NCBI GenBank assembly: GCA_947477745.1
Contig: CANJUF010000001.1
Location: forward strand, 62,001 to 126,000
Origin: Sphingomonadaceae bacterium
Lineage (GTDB): Bacteria; Pseudomonadota; Alphaproteobacteria; Sphingomonadales; Sphingomonadaceae
Reading direction: 5' to 3'
DNA length: 64,000 bases
In this document: piece by piece, positions 35,845 to 44,170 of the stretch
Layout of the letters: each line of letters opens with the position of its first letter
How positions within the stretch are numbered: position 1 is the first letter of the stretch
Made by a program: the position numbers and the translations under genes
Notes under the pieces: generated by a model
The model's database searches: none
What the model saw: the letters and a program-made list of their open reading frames with translations, nothing else
Told to the model about the DNA's origin: nothing

Positions 35845-37312
35845 CGATCATTTCCTTGGCAGGCGTATCGCCATCTGTCCGGAACCCGCCGCCGAGCGCA
35901 CGGATCAATTCTATATCCAGCCCACGAGCTTCGGTTTCGAGATCGGACGCGGTACGGCGGGCATCGAGCAGCCGGTCCTCAGCGGTAAGCGCTTCCGAAT
36001 AGCCAGAAAGCCCGCCCCTGTAGCGCAGCATCGCGATCTTGTAAGCGTCGTCCAACGCACCGACTGCATCGCGCGCCAGCGCGAGCCGGCTTGCGAGACT
36101 TGCGCGCCGGGTCATGATTTCCGCCACCTCGCGATAGGCACCGACCACGGTGGCATCGTAATTAGCAACAGCCTCATCGTAAGTGGCGCGGCTGACACGG
36201 TAGCGGCCCCGCAAGGCTCCGCCATGAAAGATCGGCAGGTTTACCGCCGGTCCAGCGCGGCCATAGGCCGAATCCGATTCTAGCAGGCTCGAAAGACCGA
36301 TCGACTGCAAACCGATCAGCGCTTCGAGCCGGATCGCCGGGAAGAAATCCGCTCTGGCGACTTTGATCCGCTGCGCTGCAGCCTCGACCCGTTCTCTGGC
36401 CGCCACGATATCTGGCCTGCGAGCGACAAGTTCGGTCGTGACCCCGGCGGGAAGCCCGAGCGGTTTTGCAGCCGCGATGTCCGGCGGTGATATGGTAAGG
36501 CCGCGGTCCGGGCCTGCTCCCAGAAGTGCAGCGATCTGGTATCTGCGCAGCAGGGTCCTCGCATCGGCGGCTTCGAGATCGGCGCGGGCCCGGGCGACCT
36601 GTGCGTCGGCCTGCCGCAGGCTTCCTCGCATCTCCAGTCCATTCTTCAGCCGCATCGAAACAAGTTCGCGGCTCGAAAGGCGCACGTCGAGCGACGACTG
36701 GCTCAAGCCGCGCTGCGCGGTGAGCTGGCCAAGATCGAAATAAGCAAAGGCGATTGCGGACGCGAGCATCAGCCGGGCTTCCATCAGGTCGAGCGCCGCG
36801 GCGCGTTCGTCCGAAGTGGCGGCAGCATGCGCGGCGCGGTTGCGACCCCACAAGTCGAGATCGAATCCGCCGCTGACCGAAACGTCACCGCCACTGCGCC
36901 AGCCGCTAGGGAGGAAGCGCCTAATCTCGTCCGAGAACCCGTTGTTCAAGCTGCGCCGGTCCTCGTAAGCCGATGCATTTGCGTCGATACTGGGCAGCCG
37001 CGCACTGCCTGCTTCCAGCGCTGCGCCCGACGCTCTGCGAAACCGTGCAGCCGCCGCCGCCACGTCAGGAGATTTGGCAAGCGCTTCGGCGATGAGGGTG
37101 TCGAGCTGCTGATCGCCGTATTGCTTCCACCATTGGTCGTCGGGCCAGGCGGCGGCATCGGTACTCGGGAGCGATTGTTCCGCCTCGATGCTTTGCGCCG
37201 CTCGCACTTCTGGCTTGGGGCCGACATCAGGCACCGAGGTGCAACCAGCCGCCAGAACAAGGGCTATCAATGCACTGCCCGTTGGAATCTGGAAGGCACC
37301 TAGAGATTTCAT
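35837..37312 (-). CDS. NodT-family outer-membrane efflux lipoprotein
   Basis: A 491-residue TolC-like channel subunit with a lipoprotein signal (MKSLGAFQIPTG..., lipobox LAAG-C with Cys at 24) and two OEP repeats rich in Ala coiled-coil (DVAAAAARFRRASGAALEAG). ATG 37312 was chosen because it begins the lipoprotein signal and has GGAAG 5 nt upstream; an upstream ATG at 37372 would place a basic leader before it. It completes the EmrAB tripartite efflux pump in the order channel-adaptor-pump. Confidence 0.92.
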   Translation of the reverse strand: MKSLGAFQIPTGSALIALVLAAGCTSVPDVGPKPEVRAAQSIEAEQSLPSTDAAAWPDDQWWKQYGDQQLDTLIAEALAKSPDVAAAAARFRRASGAALEAGSARLPSIDANASAYEDRRSLNNGFSDEIRRFLPSGWRSGGDVSVSGGFDLDLWGRNRAAHAAATSDERAAALDLMEARLMLASAIAFAYFDLGQLTAQRGLSQSSLDVRLSSRELVSMRLKNGLEMRGSLRQADAQVARARADLEAADARTLLRRYQIAALLGAGPDRGLTISPPDIAAAKPLGLPAGVTTELVARRPDIVAARERVEAAAQRIKVARADFFPAIRLEALIGLQSIGLSSLLESDSAYGRAGPAVNLPIFHGGALRGRYRVSRATYDEAVANYDATVVGAYREVAEIMTRRASLASRLALARDAVGALDDAYKIAMLRYRGGLSGYSEALTAEDRLLDARRTASDLETEARGLDIELIRALGGGFRTDGDTPAKEMIDG

Positions 37313-37313
37313 T

Positions 37314-37326
37314 GAACTTCCAGTTC
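37314..37326. promoter_or_regulatory. Small palindrome over the NodT gene ribosome site
   Basis: GAACT (37314-37318), TCC, AGTTC (37322-37326) is a perfect 5-3-5 palindrome lying 2 nt upstream of the NodT-family start codon and covering its GGAAG ribosome site. It could be an operator or part of a leader hairpin for the efflux operon. No regulator gene is adjacent. Confidence 0.3.
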
Positions 37327-37478
37327 TTGTCCGACGAGCGGGCCTATGCAATCTAGCAGTTTCGCCAGTCAACCGTGCTGGCAGGATGCTCTCAAGGCAA
37401 GGTCGGGGTCGAATGTCCAGTCAGGAATCGGGGCAGGCAGCAATTTGCTGGGTCAGCCGGTTCTGGCACAATCTGTAG

Positions 37479-37730
37479 ATGTCACAAGCGGCGTCAGCGG
37501 ACAGCGCGGGGATCGGCCCGCCCGAAGCCCTGGACAAGCCCCTTCTTGAAACCAAACACCGGGGGCTGCTGCTCCTCTCGGTGATGGTCATATCGATCGC
37601 CCAGTTCCTCGATCCGACCATCGCCAATGTCGCGCTTCCGCACATGAAGGTCAGCCTCGGAGCGTCCAACGATTCGATCGGTTGGGTGCTGACCAGCTAC
37701 ATCATCGGCGGGGCCATCTTCATGCCGTTG
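37479..37730 (+). pseudogene. 5' fragment of a DHA2 MFS transporter gene
   Basis: The first 84 residues are a normal EmrB-type start: a short hydrophilic leader, then LLLLSVMVISIAQFLDPTIA and WVLTSYIIGGAIFMPL, which matches helices 1-2 of DHA2 pumps. After the Leu at about 37730 the expected TGWLA-type loop is absent and the frame runs into DNA that encodes an unrelated MFS piece on the other strand, closing at 37934. So at least 80 percent of the gene is missing. A second emrB so near the intact one suggests a former duplicate system. Confidence 0.7.
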
Positions 37731-37918
37731 AAGCCTTGCGTGAACATGGAAATCACGCCGACGGTCGCAAGGTTGAGACCGTGCAGGCGGATCATGAACG
37801 ACGCCCACCAGGCAATGGTCCCGATGCTGATCATCGAGGTCAGGGCGGTGGCGAGGAAGATCATGCCCAGGCCCGGGCTGGTCACCAGCTTCCATATTGC
37901 GGCGGGAACCTCGCGCAC
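37731..37918 (-). pseudogene. Internal fragment of an MFS transporter gene, inverted
   Basis: The minus strand reads MREVPAAIWKLVTSPGLGMI and then TALTSMISIGTIAWWASFM, IRLHGLNLATVGVISMF, a typical MFS central region (loop 6-7 and helices 7-8). Both ends are cut: the left end joins the emrB-like fragment at about 37731 and the right end joins the methyltransferase fragment near 37920. It has no start codon context or ribosome site of its own. Confidence 0.65.
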
Positions 37919-37974
37919 ACGTATTGCCTGCTGATCGGCGGCGTGTGTCCTGCGTGGTTCGCCAAGCGTATCCG

Positions 37975-38301
37975 CTGACGCCCGAACCCGTGCTGCCGCT
38001 CGAAAACGACAGCATCGATGCTGTGCTGTGCTGTGTGAGCGTGCAGTATCTCCAAAAGCCGATCGAGGTCTTCGAGCAGGTTCGCCGGGTTCTCAAACCC
38101 GGCTCGCCCTTCATCGTCAGCTATTCCAATCGCTGCTTTCCCACCAAGGCAGTCGCCATCTGGCGTTCACTCGATCTGCAGGGGCACGCAGCGCTCATCA
38201 AGTTCTATCTGGACGGCGCTGGCTTTAGCAGCATCGAAATCAGGGCACTGTCCGATGGAGTGCGGGGCGATCCGTTGATTGTCGTCATCGGACATGCCTG
38301 A
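37975..38301 (+). pseudogene. 3' fragment of a SAM-dependent methyltransferase gene
   Basis: From about 37985 the plus strand encodes VLPLENDSIDAVLCCVSVQY, then LQKPIEVFEQVRRVLKPGSP and FIVSYSNRCFPTKAVAIWR, to GDPLIVVIGHA and a stop. This is the C-terminal half of a class I methyltransferase (motifs IV-VI). The N-terminal half with the glycine-rich SAM-binding motif I is missing. The open frame starting at 37897 begins in unrelated sequence. It is a gene remnant, part of the debris left of the Baeyer-Villiger cassette. Confidence 0.7.
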
Positions 38302-38614
38302 CCGAACTGGCCGCATATTTGAGTGAGGGGACCGCACCTGAACTGCCCCAGCTTTTCTGCACGAACGATGGAACGCCGGCACTGAACATTCGCTGTCCGG
38401 AAATTGGCCGTCAGAACCGATCGTTCATTCAGCAGGTTGTGCATTCACTTAATGGCCGAAACCAGTGTTGCCATCGCCAGGTTTGTTCGGCAGGTTTGTC
38501 CAACGAACCTGCCCTGAGGTGATGGGTTGCTCGTGCGGACTTACTTGCACACTGGCGAACGTTTTCGTCGTTTGATCGAATCGCAACAAGCAAAAGATGG
38601 GGAGAGTACCGGCG
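38302..38614. other. Intergenic region upstream of the Baeyer-Villiger gene
   Basis: 313 bases without a gene. Composition is clearly less GC-rich than the flanks. It holds a repeat/palindrome cluster (38478-38511, listed separately) and the GGGGAG ribosome site at 38600-38604 for the next gene. No other structure was recognised. Confidence 0.55.
38478..38511 (+). promoter_or_regulatory. Operator-like direct and inverted repeats
   Basis: CAGGTTTGT occurs twice in tandem with a 13-bp period (38478-38486 and 38491-38499). The second copy forms a 9-3-9 inverted repeat with ACGAACCTG (38503-38511), matching at 8 of 9 positions. This arrangement, about 105-135 nt upstream of the monooxygenase start, looks like a binding site for a dimeric transcription factor. 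No T-run follows, so it is not a terminator. Confidence 0.5.
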
Positions 38615-40540
38615 ATGAACGAGATGTCAGGGCCGATCCGGCATGAACTGCTTGAGGCAAGCGACGAATTCATCGACGACGCCGTTCAATTCGCCGACCC
38701 GATGGTGCTTCGCGGGCTGATCTATCAACTGACCGGCGATCCCGAGATCGCCAACACCGAACTGACCATGATGGCGCGGTCGGCCATACCCATGCCCGCT
38801 CCGGCCAATCCGGAGGTGGCCGAGTTCCTGCGGCGCAAAGCGGCGGAATACCTGAAGGGCTACCGCGACGCCGGCGGCGGCCCCGTCGGGCCCGGACCGG
38901 AAGAGCGTCTCCACGACAGCATCCGGGTCACCTGGGGCCAGCCGATCGAGGACGAGCACATACAGATGTACGCCGAAGAGCTGGCGCTGGACCCGTGGGC
39001 ACGCTCTCTCGACTGGAGCGACGGTAAGGACCCGGCCGCGCGCGATGGATTCTCCGTCACGGTGATCGGTTCCGGGATGGGCGGACTTAACGCCGCGCTC
39101 CAGCTCAAGCGGGCCGGCATCCCTTTCACGGTCATCGAAAAGAATGGCGGTGTCGGCGGCACTTGGCACGAAAACCGCTATCCCGGGGCGCGGGTCGACA
39201 CGCCCAGCCGCTCATACACCCATATCTTCGGCGTCGATTTCGGCTATCCCAACCCCTATTGTCCGCAATCCGAGAACCAGCGCTATTTCGACTGGGTCGC
39301 GGACAATTTCGACCTGCGCGGCGACATCCAGTTCAACACCGAGGTCCACTCGCTGACCTGGAACGAGGACGATGCGATGTGGGACATCCACATCACCGGG
39401 CCAGACGGCGAGCGCACGATCCGGTCCAACGCCGTGATCACCGCGGTCGGCTTCCTCAACCGGCCCAATATCGGCACCGTCGAGGGCCACGAGACGTTCA
39501 AGGGGCCCTCATGGCATACTTCCCGCTGGCCAGAGGGTACCGATCTGCGCGGCAAGCGCGTTGCGGTGATCGGTACGGGGGCCACCGGCTACCAGATGAT
39601 CCCCGAGCTGGCGCTCGAGGCGCAGCACGTGACGGTGTTCCAGCGCACGCCGCAGTGGGTGACGCCCTCCCCCGGTTATCGCTCGCCGTTTCCGGCGCAG
39701 GTCGGCTGGCTCGACCGCAATCTGCCTTACTACACGAACTTCATGCGCCTGCGCACGGCGATCGGGGGCGATTTCTCGCACGTGACCGAGATCGATCCTG
39801 ATTTCAAGGATCCGCATTCGCGTAGCCTGGCGAACGCGCAGCAGCGCGAGAGAGCCATGGATTTCCTAAAGTCAAAGCTCGGCGATTCCAACCTCCTCCA
39901 GGTCATGACGCCGCCGCACCCCTATTTCTCGGCGCGGCCGATCATCGTCGATCCGGAATACAGCATCCTCGACGCCATCCAGCGCGATAACGTCACTCTG
40001 GTGACCGGCGGGATCGACACGGTCAACGCCACCGGGATCAGGGACAAGGAAGGCGTCCAGCACGACGTCGACGTGATCGTCTACGCTACCGGCTTCCACG
40101 CCACCGAGTACCTCTATCCAATGAAGATCATCGGCCGGAACGGCAGGTCGATTGAGGACTACTGGGCCGATGGCGGCGCGCGCGCCTACCGCTGCTGCAT
40201 GGTGTCGGGCTTTCCCAACCTGTGGTCGATCTATGGGCCGAACTCCAATGGCGCGCTGACCGTGGCTTCCTTCCACGAGATGGTGACGCTTTATGCGCTG
40301 CAATGCATCGAAAAGCTCATCATCGAGAACAAGCGCGCGGTCGACGTAACGGAGGAGGCCTACTGGCGCTTCGCAGAGCAAGTCGACGAAGCCAACCGCC
40401 GCAAGGTCTGGAGCGACCCGCGGGCCCAGAACTACTACTGGACCAAGCACAACCGCTCGGCGGTTATGAACCCCTTCAGCGGCACCCACATGTGGAGCCT
40501 CCTGAGGACGGTCGAGTTTGGCGACCTGAACGTGAGTTAG
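38615..40540 (+). CDS. Baeyer-Villiger flavin monooxygenase, 4-hydroxyacetophenone monooxygenase type
   Basis: A 641-residue class B flavoprotein monooxygenase. It has FAD-binding GSGMGG (residues 152-157), the fingerprint FKGPSWHTSRWP (FxGxxxHxxxWP) that defines Baeyer-Villiger monooxygenases, and the NADPH-binding GTGATG motif after it. About 145 residues precede the FAD domain, the same layout and nearly the same length as 4-hydroxyacetophenone monooxygenase (640 residues). It would insert oxygen next to a ketone to form an ester or lactone using NADPH and O2. ATG 38615 follows GGGGAG; it begins a four-gene plus-strand cassette. Confidence 0.88.
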   Translation: MNEMSGPIRHELLEASDEFIDDAVQFADPMVLRGLIYQLTGDPEIANTELTMMARSAIPMPAPANPEVAEFLRRKAAEYLKGYRDAGGGPVGPGPEERLHDSIRVTWGQPIEDEHIQMYAEELALDPWARSLDWSDGKDPAARDGFSVTVIGSGMGGLNAALQLKRAGIPFTVIEKNGGVGGTWHENRYPGARVDTPSRSYTHIFGVDFGYPNPYCPQSENQRYFDWVADNFDLRGDIQFNTEVHSLTWNEDDAMWDIHITGPDGERTIRSNAVITAVGFLNRPNIGTVEGHETFKGPSWHTSRWPEGTDLRGKRVAVIGTGATGYQMIPELALEAQHVTVFQRTPQWVTPSPGYRSPFPAQVGWLDRNLPYYTNFMRLRTAIGGDFSHVTEIDPDFKDPHSRSLANAQQRERAMDFLKSKLGDSNLLQVMTPPHPYFSARPIIVDPEYSILDAIQRDNVTLVTGGIDTVNATGIRDKEGVQHDVDVIVYATGFHATEYLYPMKIIGRNGRSIEDYWADGGARAYRCCMVSGFPNLWSIYGPNSNGALTVASFHEMVTLYALQCIEKLIIENKRAVDVTEEAYWRFAEQVDEANRRKVWSDPRAQNYYWTKHNRSAVMNPFSGTHMWSLLRTVEFGDLNVS

Positions 40541-40689
40541 GCCTCATCAGCAGACCGTTTGAGTTCGCAAGCATTCAGCCTAGCTAACTCGACTGCCAAA
40601 CAAGGGCATCCCACTGCCGAGACCCGCATCTGCAGCAAAACAGAAAGAACACCGTCCACCCACTTGACCGTGCCAGAAACCATGAGAAC

Positions 40690-40695
40690 TATAAT
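40690..40695 (+). promoter_or_regulatory. Possible -10 element
   Basis: TATAAT, 83 nt upstream of the thiolase-like start in the 237-nt spacer after the monooxygenase. No -35 at the right spacing was found (TTGACC lies 20 nt upstream), so a separate promoter for the thiolase-DUF35 pair is only a possibility. Confidence 0.3.
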
Positions 40696-40777
40696 CCCCC
40701 CGACTTGGGTCGCTTCTGGATGCGGCAGAATCAACACCGCGGGCTTATCAATCGCGTCAAACAGGGAAGGACCAGAA

Positions 40778-41941
40778 TTGACCGGTCAGAAACGCAAGGC
40801 CGCCATTGTCGGTGTCTATGCTACCGAGCAGGCGCGCGGGCTGGAGCGCTCGATCTGGTCGCTCGAGCTTGAGGCGATCAAGGGAGCGCTGGCCGAGGCG
40901 GGTCTGTCGCACACGCAGGTCGATGGCCTGATCCCGATGGACTACGACACGCCGATCAGCTTGCACATGGCCTGGACCGAGCAGCTTGGCGGCCACCCGA
41001 TCACCTACATGAGCATCGGCAATGCCTCCGGAGGGGTGGCAAAGGCGGCTTCGGCGATCGAGACCGGCCTTGCCAATGTCGTGGTCATCTACTTCGGCAA
41101 TGCCAACAATCCCAACGGTCCGCGCCAGCTCAAGATGCTCGACCGCGCGCCACGGGTGAAGGACTGGATGTTCCTCGTGCACGGCGCCTACATGTCGGTG
41201 TGGTACGCGATGTGGACGCAGCTCTATCTTCACGAGTTCAAGGCCGAGCGGGATTACTTCGCCGAATATCCGGTGAAGATGCGCGAGAACGCGATGCTCA
41301 ATCCGGCCTCGCTGATGGGCTCGCGCGGGCCGATCACGATAGAGGACGTCTATGCCTCGCGCATGATAGCCAGCCCACTTCACCTGTTCGAGTGCTCGCT
41401 CGACAACGACGGCGGCTATGCCATCGTTGTGGCCTCAGAGGAAATCGCGCGCGATTGCAAGACCAAACCGATCTGGGTGATCGGCGGCGCGGAAGCAATG
41501 TATACCGACGGCTACCAGACGATCACCGCGCCCTGGAACGATCCGAAAGGCGCGGCGGTCAAACGGGCGACCGAAATCGCCTTCGGCCAAGCGGGCATCA
41601 CCCATGACGACATCGACGTTGCCGGCTTGTACGACTGCTTCGCCATCACCGTGGTGCGAAACCTTGAGGAAATGGGCTTCTGCAAGCTCGGCGAAGGCGC
41701 GGACTACATGCACGAGGGGCACCTGTGGCTCGACGGCAATATGCCGTCCAACACCGACGGCGGCCTGCTGGCCAACAGTCACAACGGCAATCCCAGCGGG
41801 ATGCATACGATCGAGGTGGTCCGGCAATTGCGCGGCGAGTGCGGTGCGCGCCAGGTGAAGGATCCGAAGATCGGGGTATCGCTGGCGCAGGGCGCCTCGG
41901 TGCACGGCCTTGCGGGCGTCGCCGTGCTCGCGCGGGATTGA
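40778..41941 (+). CDS. Thiolase-like protein (SCP2/Ltp2-type), probable aldolase subunit
   Basis: A 387-residue thiolase-fold protein. The start is TTG 40778 with GGGAAGG about 8 nt upstream; the frame is open further left but non-coding in character. The nucleophile loop reads SIGNASGG (about 79-86), with Asn where thiolases have the acylated Cys, so classical thiolysis is unlikely. The C-terminal NTDGGLLANSHNGNPSGM replaces the thiolase GHPxGxTG motif. Thiolase-like proteins paired with DUF35 partners, as here, are known as retro-aldolases in steroid side-chain degradation (Ltp2 type). Substrate here is unknown. Confidence 0.8.
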   Translation: MTGQKRKAAIVGVYATEQARGLERSIWSLELEAIKGALAEAGLSHTQVDGLIPMDYDTPISLHMAWTEQLGGHPITYMSIGNASGGVAKAASAIETGLANVVVIYFGNANNPNGPRQLKMLDRAPRVKDWMFLVHGAYMSVWYAMWTQLYLHEFKAERDYFAEYPVKMRENAMLNPASLMGSRGPITIEDVYASRMIASPLHLFECSLDNDGGYAIVVASEEIARDCKTKPIWVIGGAEAMYTDGYQTITAPWNDPKGAAVKRATEIAFGQAGITHDDIDVAGLYDCFAITVVRNLEEMGFCKLGEGADYMHEGHLWLDGNMPSNTDGGLLANSHNGNPSGMHTIEVVRQLRGECGARQVKDPKIGVSLAQGASVHGLAGVAVLARD

Positions 41942-41952
41942 AGGAGATGACC

Positions 41953-42372
41953 GTGGAAATCGAACCATATCTCCGCCCGCTGCCGATGAAGGAACCGCAG
42001 AACGAGCCGTTCTGGGAAGGCATCGCCCGCCATGAATTTCTCGTGCCCAAATGCAACAATTGCGGTGACTGGAACTGGGTGCCCTATCCTGCGTGCCGCA
42101 CCTGCCTGTCGGAAGACCTGACCTGGACGAAGATCGCTGGTCACGGCACGGTGATGACATTCTCGGTAGTTCATCGCGGTCCGCCGACGTTCGGCAAGGA
42201 GCCTTACGGCACGGTCCTGCTCGAATTGCCCGAGCGACCGCGCTCACTTGTGATCCTCGGCAATACCACCGGGATGAACCCGGAAGACCTGCACATCGGC
42301 ATGCGCATGAAGATTGTCTACGAGGAAATTCCGAGCGAGGATTTCGTAATGTACCGCTTCGCGCCGGCGTGA
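41953..42372 (+). CDS. DUF35 OB-fold/zinc-ribbon acyl-CoA-binding protein
   Basis: A 139-residue protein with a rubredoxin-like zinc ribbon C34-x2-C37-x10-C48-x2-C51, then an OB fold (GHGTVMTFSVVHRG ... PYGTVLLELPE). DUF35 proteins form complexes with thiolase-like enzymes and position the CoA thioester. GTG 41953 is preferred since AAGGAG ends 6 nt before it; ATG 41947 directly abuts that site and would add two residues. It follows the thiolase-like gene by 11 nt, which strongly suggests a complex. Confidence 0.85.
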   Translation: MEIEPYLRPLPMKEPQNEPFWEGIARHEFLVPKCNNCGDWNWVPYPACRTCLSEDLTWTKIAGHGTVMTFSVVHRGPPTFGKEPYGTVLLELPERPRSLVILGNTTGMNPEDLHIGMRMKIVYEEIPSEDFVMYRFAPA

Positions 42373-42527
42373 CCGACGCAAGCCGGTCAAGCAACCAGTG
42401 GGAGTTCGTGCCGCAGCACTTTTCCCGCTCCGTTCAAGGGCAGCGAAGCGGTGAACGTACGCGGCGGGCAGCTTGTAATTTGCCATTCGCTCGCGCGCCC
42501 GCGAACTGTTTGAGGACTGGAAAGAAA

Positions 42528-43019
42528 ATGTCCGATGATGCAATCATTGCCCGTGTTCACATCGAGGACACCGTCGCTCGATACAATATAGCGGGTGACC
42601 GACGCGACCTTGCAGCATTCGTCGGAACATTTTGCGAGGATGCCGTGCACGAGTCCGCGGTATTTTCTTGTGTCGGGTTGCAGGAAATCAGGCAATACCT
42701 CGAAAGCGCCTGGCAGTCGGCGCCGGTTGCGCCTGCCCCGCGATTTCGCAGGCATCACATCACGACAACCCAGATCGACCTCGTGGACGATGCCCATGCG
42801 AAAGGCCGCGTCTACTACTTGATGGTGACGGACCTTGGACTGGACCACTGCGGCTATTACGTGGATCGCTATCGGCGAGTCGATGGCCGCTGGCTGATTG
42901 CCCATCGGCAGGTCTGGATGGACTGGGCGCTTCCCGAAAGCCTGTTTGTTCCCGAACACTCGAAAATGCTTGTCGCGACGAAAGGGGCTTCAGGACCGCC
43001 AGCAGGAGAGCCAGCCTAG
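42528..43019 (+). CDS. SnoaL-like / NTF2-fold protein
   Basis: A 163-residue small alpha+beta protein of the SnoaL_4/NTF2 type: N-terminal helix IARVHIEDTVARYNIAGDRRD, then strands with the pattern RRHHITTTQIDLVDDAHAKG and a C-terminal DRYRRVDGRWLIAHRQVWMDW. Such folds act as hydroxylases' small subunits, dehydratases, isomerases or lactone/epoxide enzymes in catabolic clusters. The start is ATG 42528 with a weak GGAAAG upstream. It is the last intact gene before the second debris zone. Confidence 0.75.
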   Translation: MSDDAIIARVHIEDTVARYNIAGDRRDLAAFVGTFCEDAVHESAVFSCVGLQEIRQYLESAWQSAPVAPAPRFRRHHITTTQIDLVDDAHAKGRVYYLMVTDLGLDHCGYYVDRYRRVDGRWLIAHRQVWMDWALPESLFVPEHSKMLVATKGASGPPAGEPA

Positions 43020-43047
43020 GCCGACCCCACTGCGGCTCGTTCCAGCC

Positions 43048-43466
43048 TCACGGGTAGCGAACCTGATCCGGCGCTAGGGGCTCATCAGCAAGGCTTGATA
43101 ATTGCGCCATCATGTCCGCGTTGGCGACGTCCATCCTGTCGCGACACTTACGATCGCCGGGCGCGACACGGATAGCGCCGACGATCATCCAGACGTCTGC
43201 TCCAGGGAAACCTTGAAGGCCCGCTTCCCAGCCGCCCAACAGGGCACCGGCGATATTCTTTCCCGGCTGGTCGATCGTAACCGTATTGAAAATCATTGGG
43301 CTGCCGATTGCCTGGAAAAAGGCCAGGGACATCGGGTTGGTCGCCGGGTTCATAAGCGAATAAGTGCCTTGATAACAAGCGATGCTGTCCGGCCCATGTT
43401 CATCCAGAAGACGTGCAACTGATGCGGTAATCTCCCTGAAGAGCTGATCGCGTCCGATCACTGCAT
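43048..43466 (-). pseudogene. Fragment of a molybdopterin oxidoreductase gene
   Basis: The minus strand from about 43466 reads AVIGRDQLFREITASVARLL, then IACYQGTYSLMNPATNPMSL and TIDQPGKNIAGALLGGWEAG up to ADVWMIVGAI. This matches the N-terminal third of formate-dehydrogenase/nitrate-reductase-type molybdopterin enzymes (region after the Fe-S cap). The remainder of the enzyme is missing: after about 43155 the frame loses family resemblance and closes at 43048. The right end is fused to an unrelated LLM fragment. A molybdoenzyme formerly here is notable given the modABC operon in the window. Confidence 0.65.
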
Positions 43467-44041
43467 ACCTGAAGGGAGAATTCGATGCGCTCGGCATCGA
43501 CTTCGACAAGCGCAATTCGCACTTCGAGGAATCGCTGGAAGTCTTCCGCCTGGCCTGCACCGGCGAACCGGTCCATTTCAAGGGAGCGAACTTCGATGCG
43601 GCTGGCGCGACGCTGCTGCCTCTTCCGGTCCAGAAACCACATCCTCCGATCTGGGTTGGCGGGAACAGCATGCTCAGCCGCCGACGCGTCGCACAATTCG
43701 GCCAAGCCTGGCTACCCATGCCGCTCAAGCGGACCCCCGGTACGCAACACAAGGTGCCGGCAATCGAAACTGTCGAGGACCTGCGTATTCTCATAAACCA
43801 GATGCGCGACTACGCCGATGCCATGGGCCGCAGCGATCCAATCGACGTCGTGATGAGCCTCAGGATGTTCCCCGACGATGAACCCAACGCCGTGAAAGCC
43901 GAGCGGATCGAGGAACTCGCAGCCATCGGAGTGACGCAGGTCACCTTCAATGGCGACGGCCGCGATGTAGAAGAAGCCGACGATCACCTGCGCAAATTTG
44001 CGGAGGAGGTCTTGCAAAAGTTTGACCGCGGTTCGCCGTAG
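43463..44041 (+). pseudogene. 3' fragment of an LLM-class flavin oxidoreductase gene
   Basis: From 43463 the plus strand encodes AYLKGEFDALGIDFDKRNSH, SLEVFRLACTGEPVHFKG and PHPPIWVGGNSMLSRRRVAQ, through to a stop at 44041, which is the C-terminal two thirds of an LLM oxidoreductase. No start codon with a ribosome site lies at the left end and the N-terminal barrel strands are absent. The next in-frame ATG (43670) would give only 123 residues. It is a truncated gene joined to the molybdopterin fragment at about 43463. Confidence 0.7.
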
Positions 44042-44170
44042 CGCTCGATGGGAAATCGGCTTCGGTGTTTGCATATCGCAAGGGCGCCGTTCGCTCTCAC
44101 CATAGCCGGGAACGCTTCGAGCGAGATGGCTCGAACCGGCGCGCCGAAAATTCGAAAAGGTCGGGCGGTT

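Noticed and set aside
37479..37934. Intact 151-residue small MFS-like protein
   Set aside because: Only the first 84 residues resemble a transporter; the rest is the complement of another MFS fragment, so it is a chimeric remnant.
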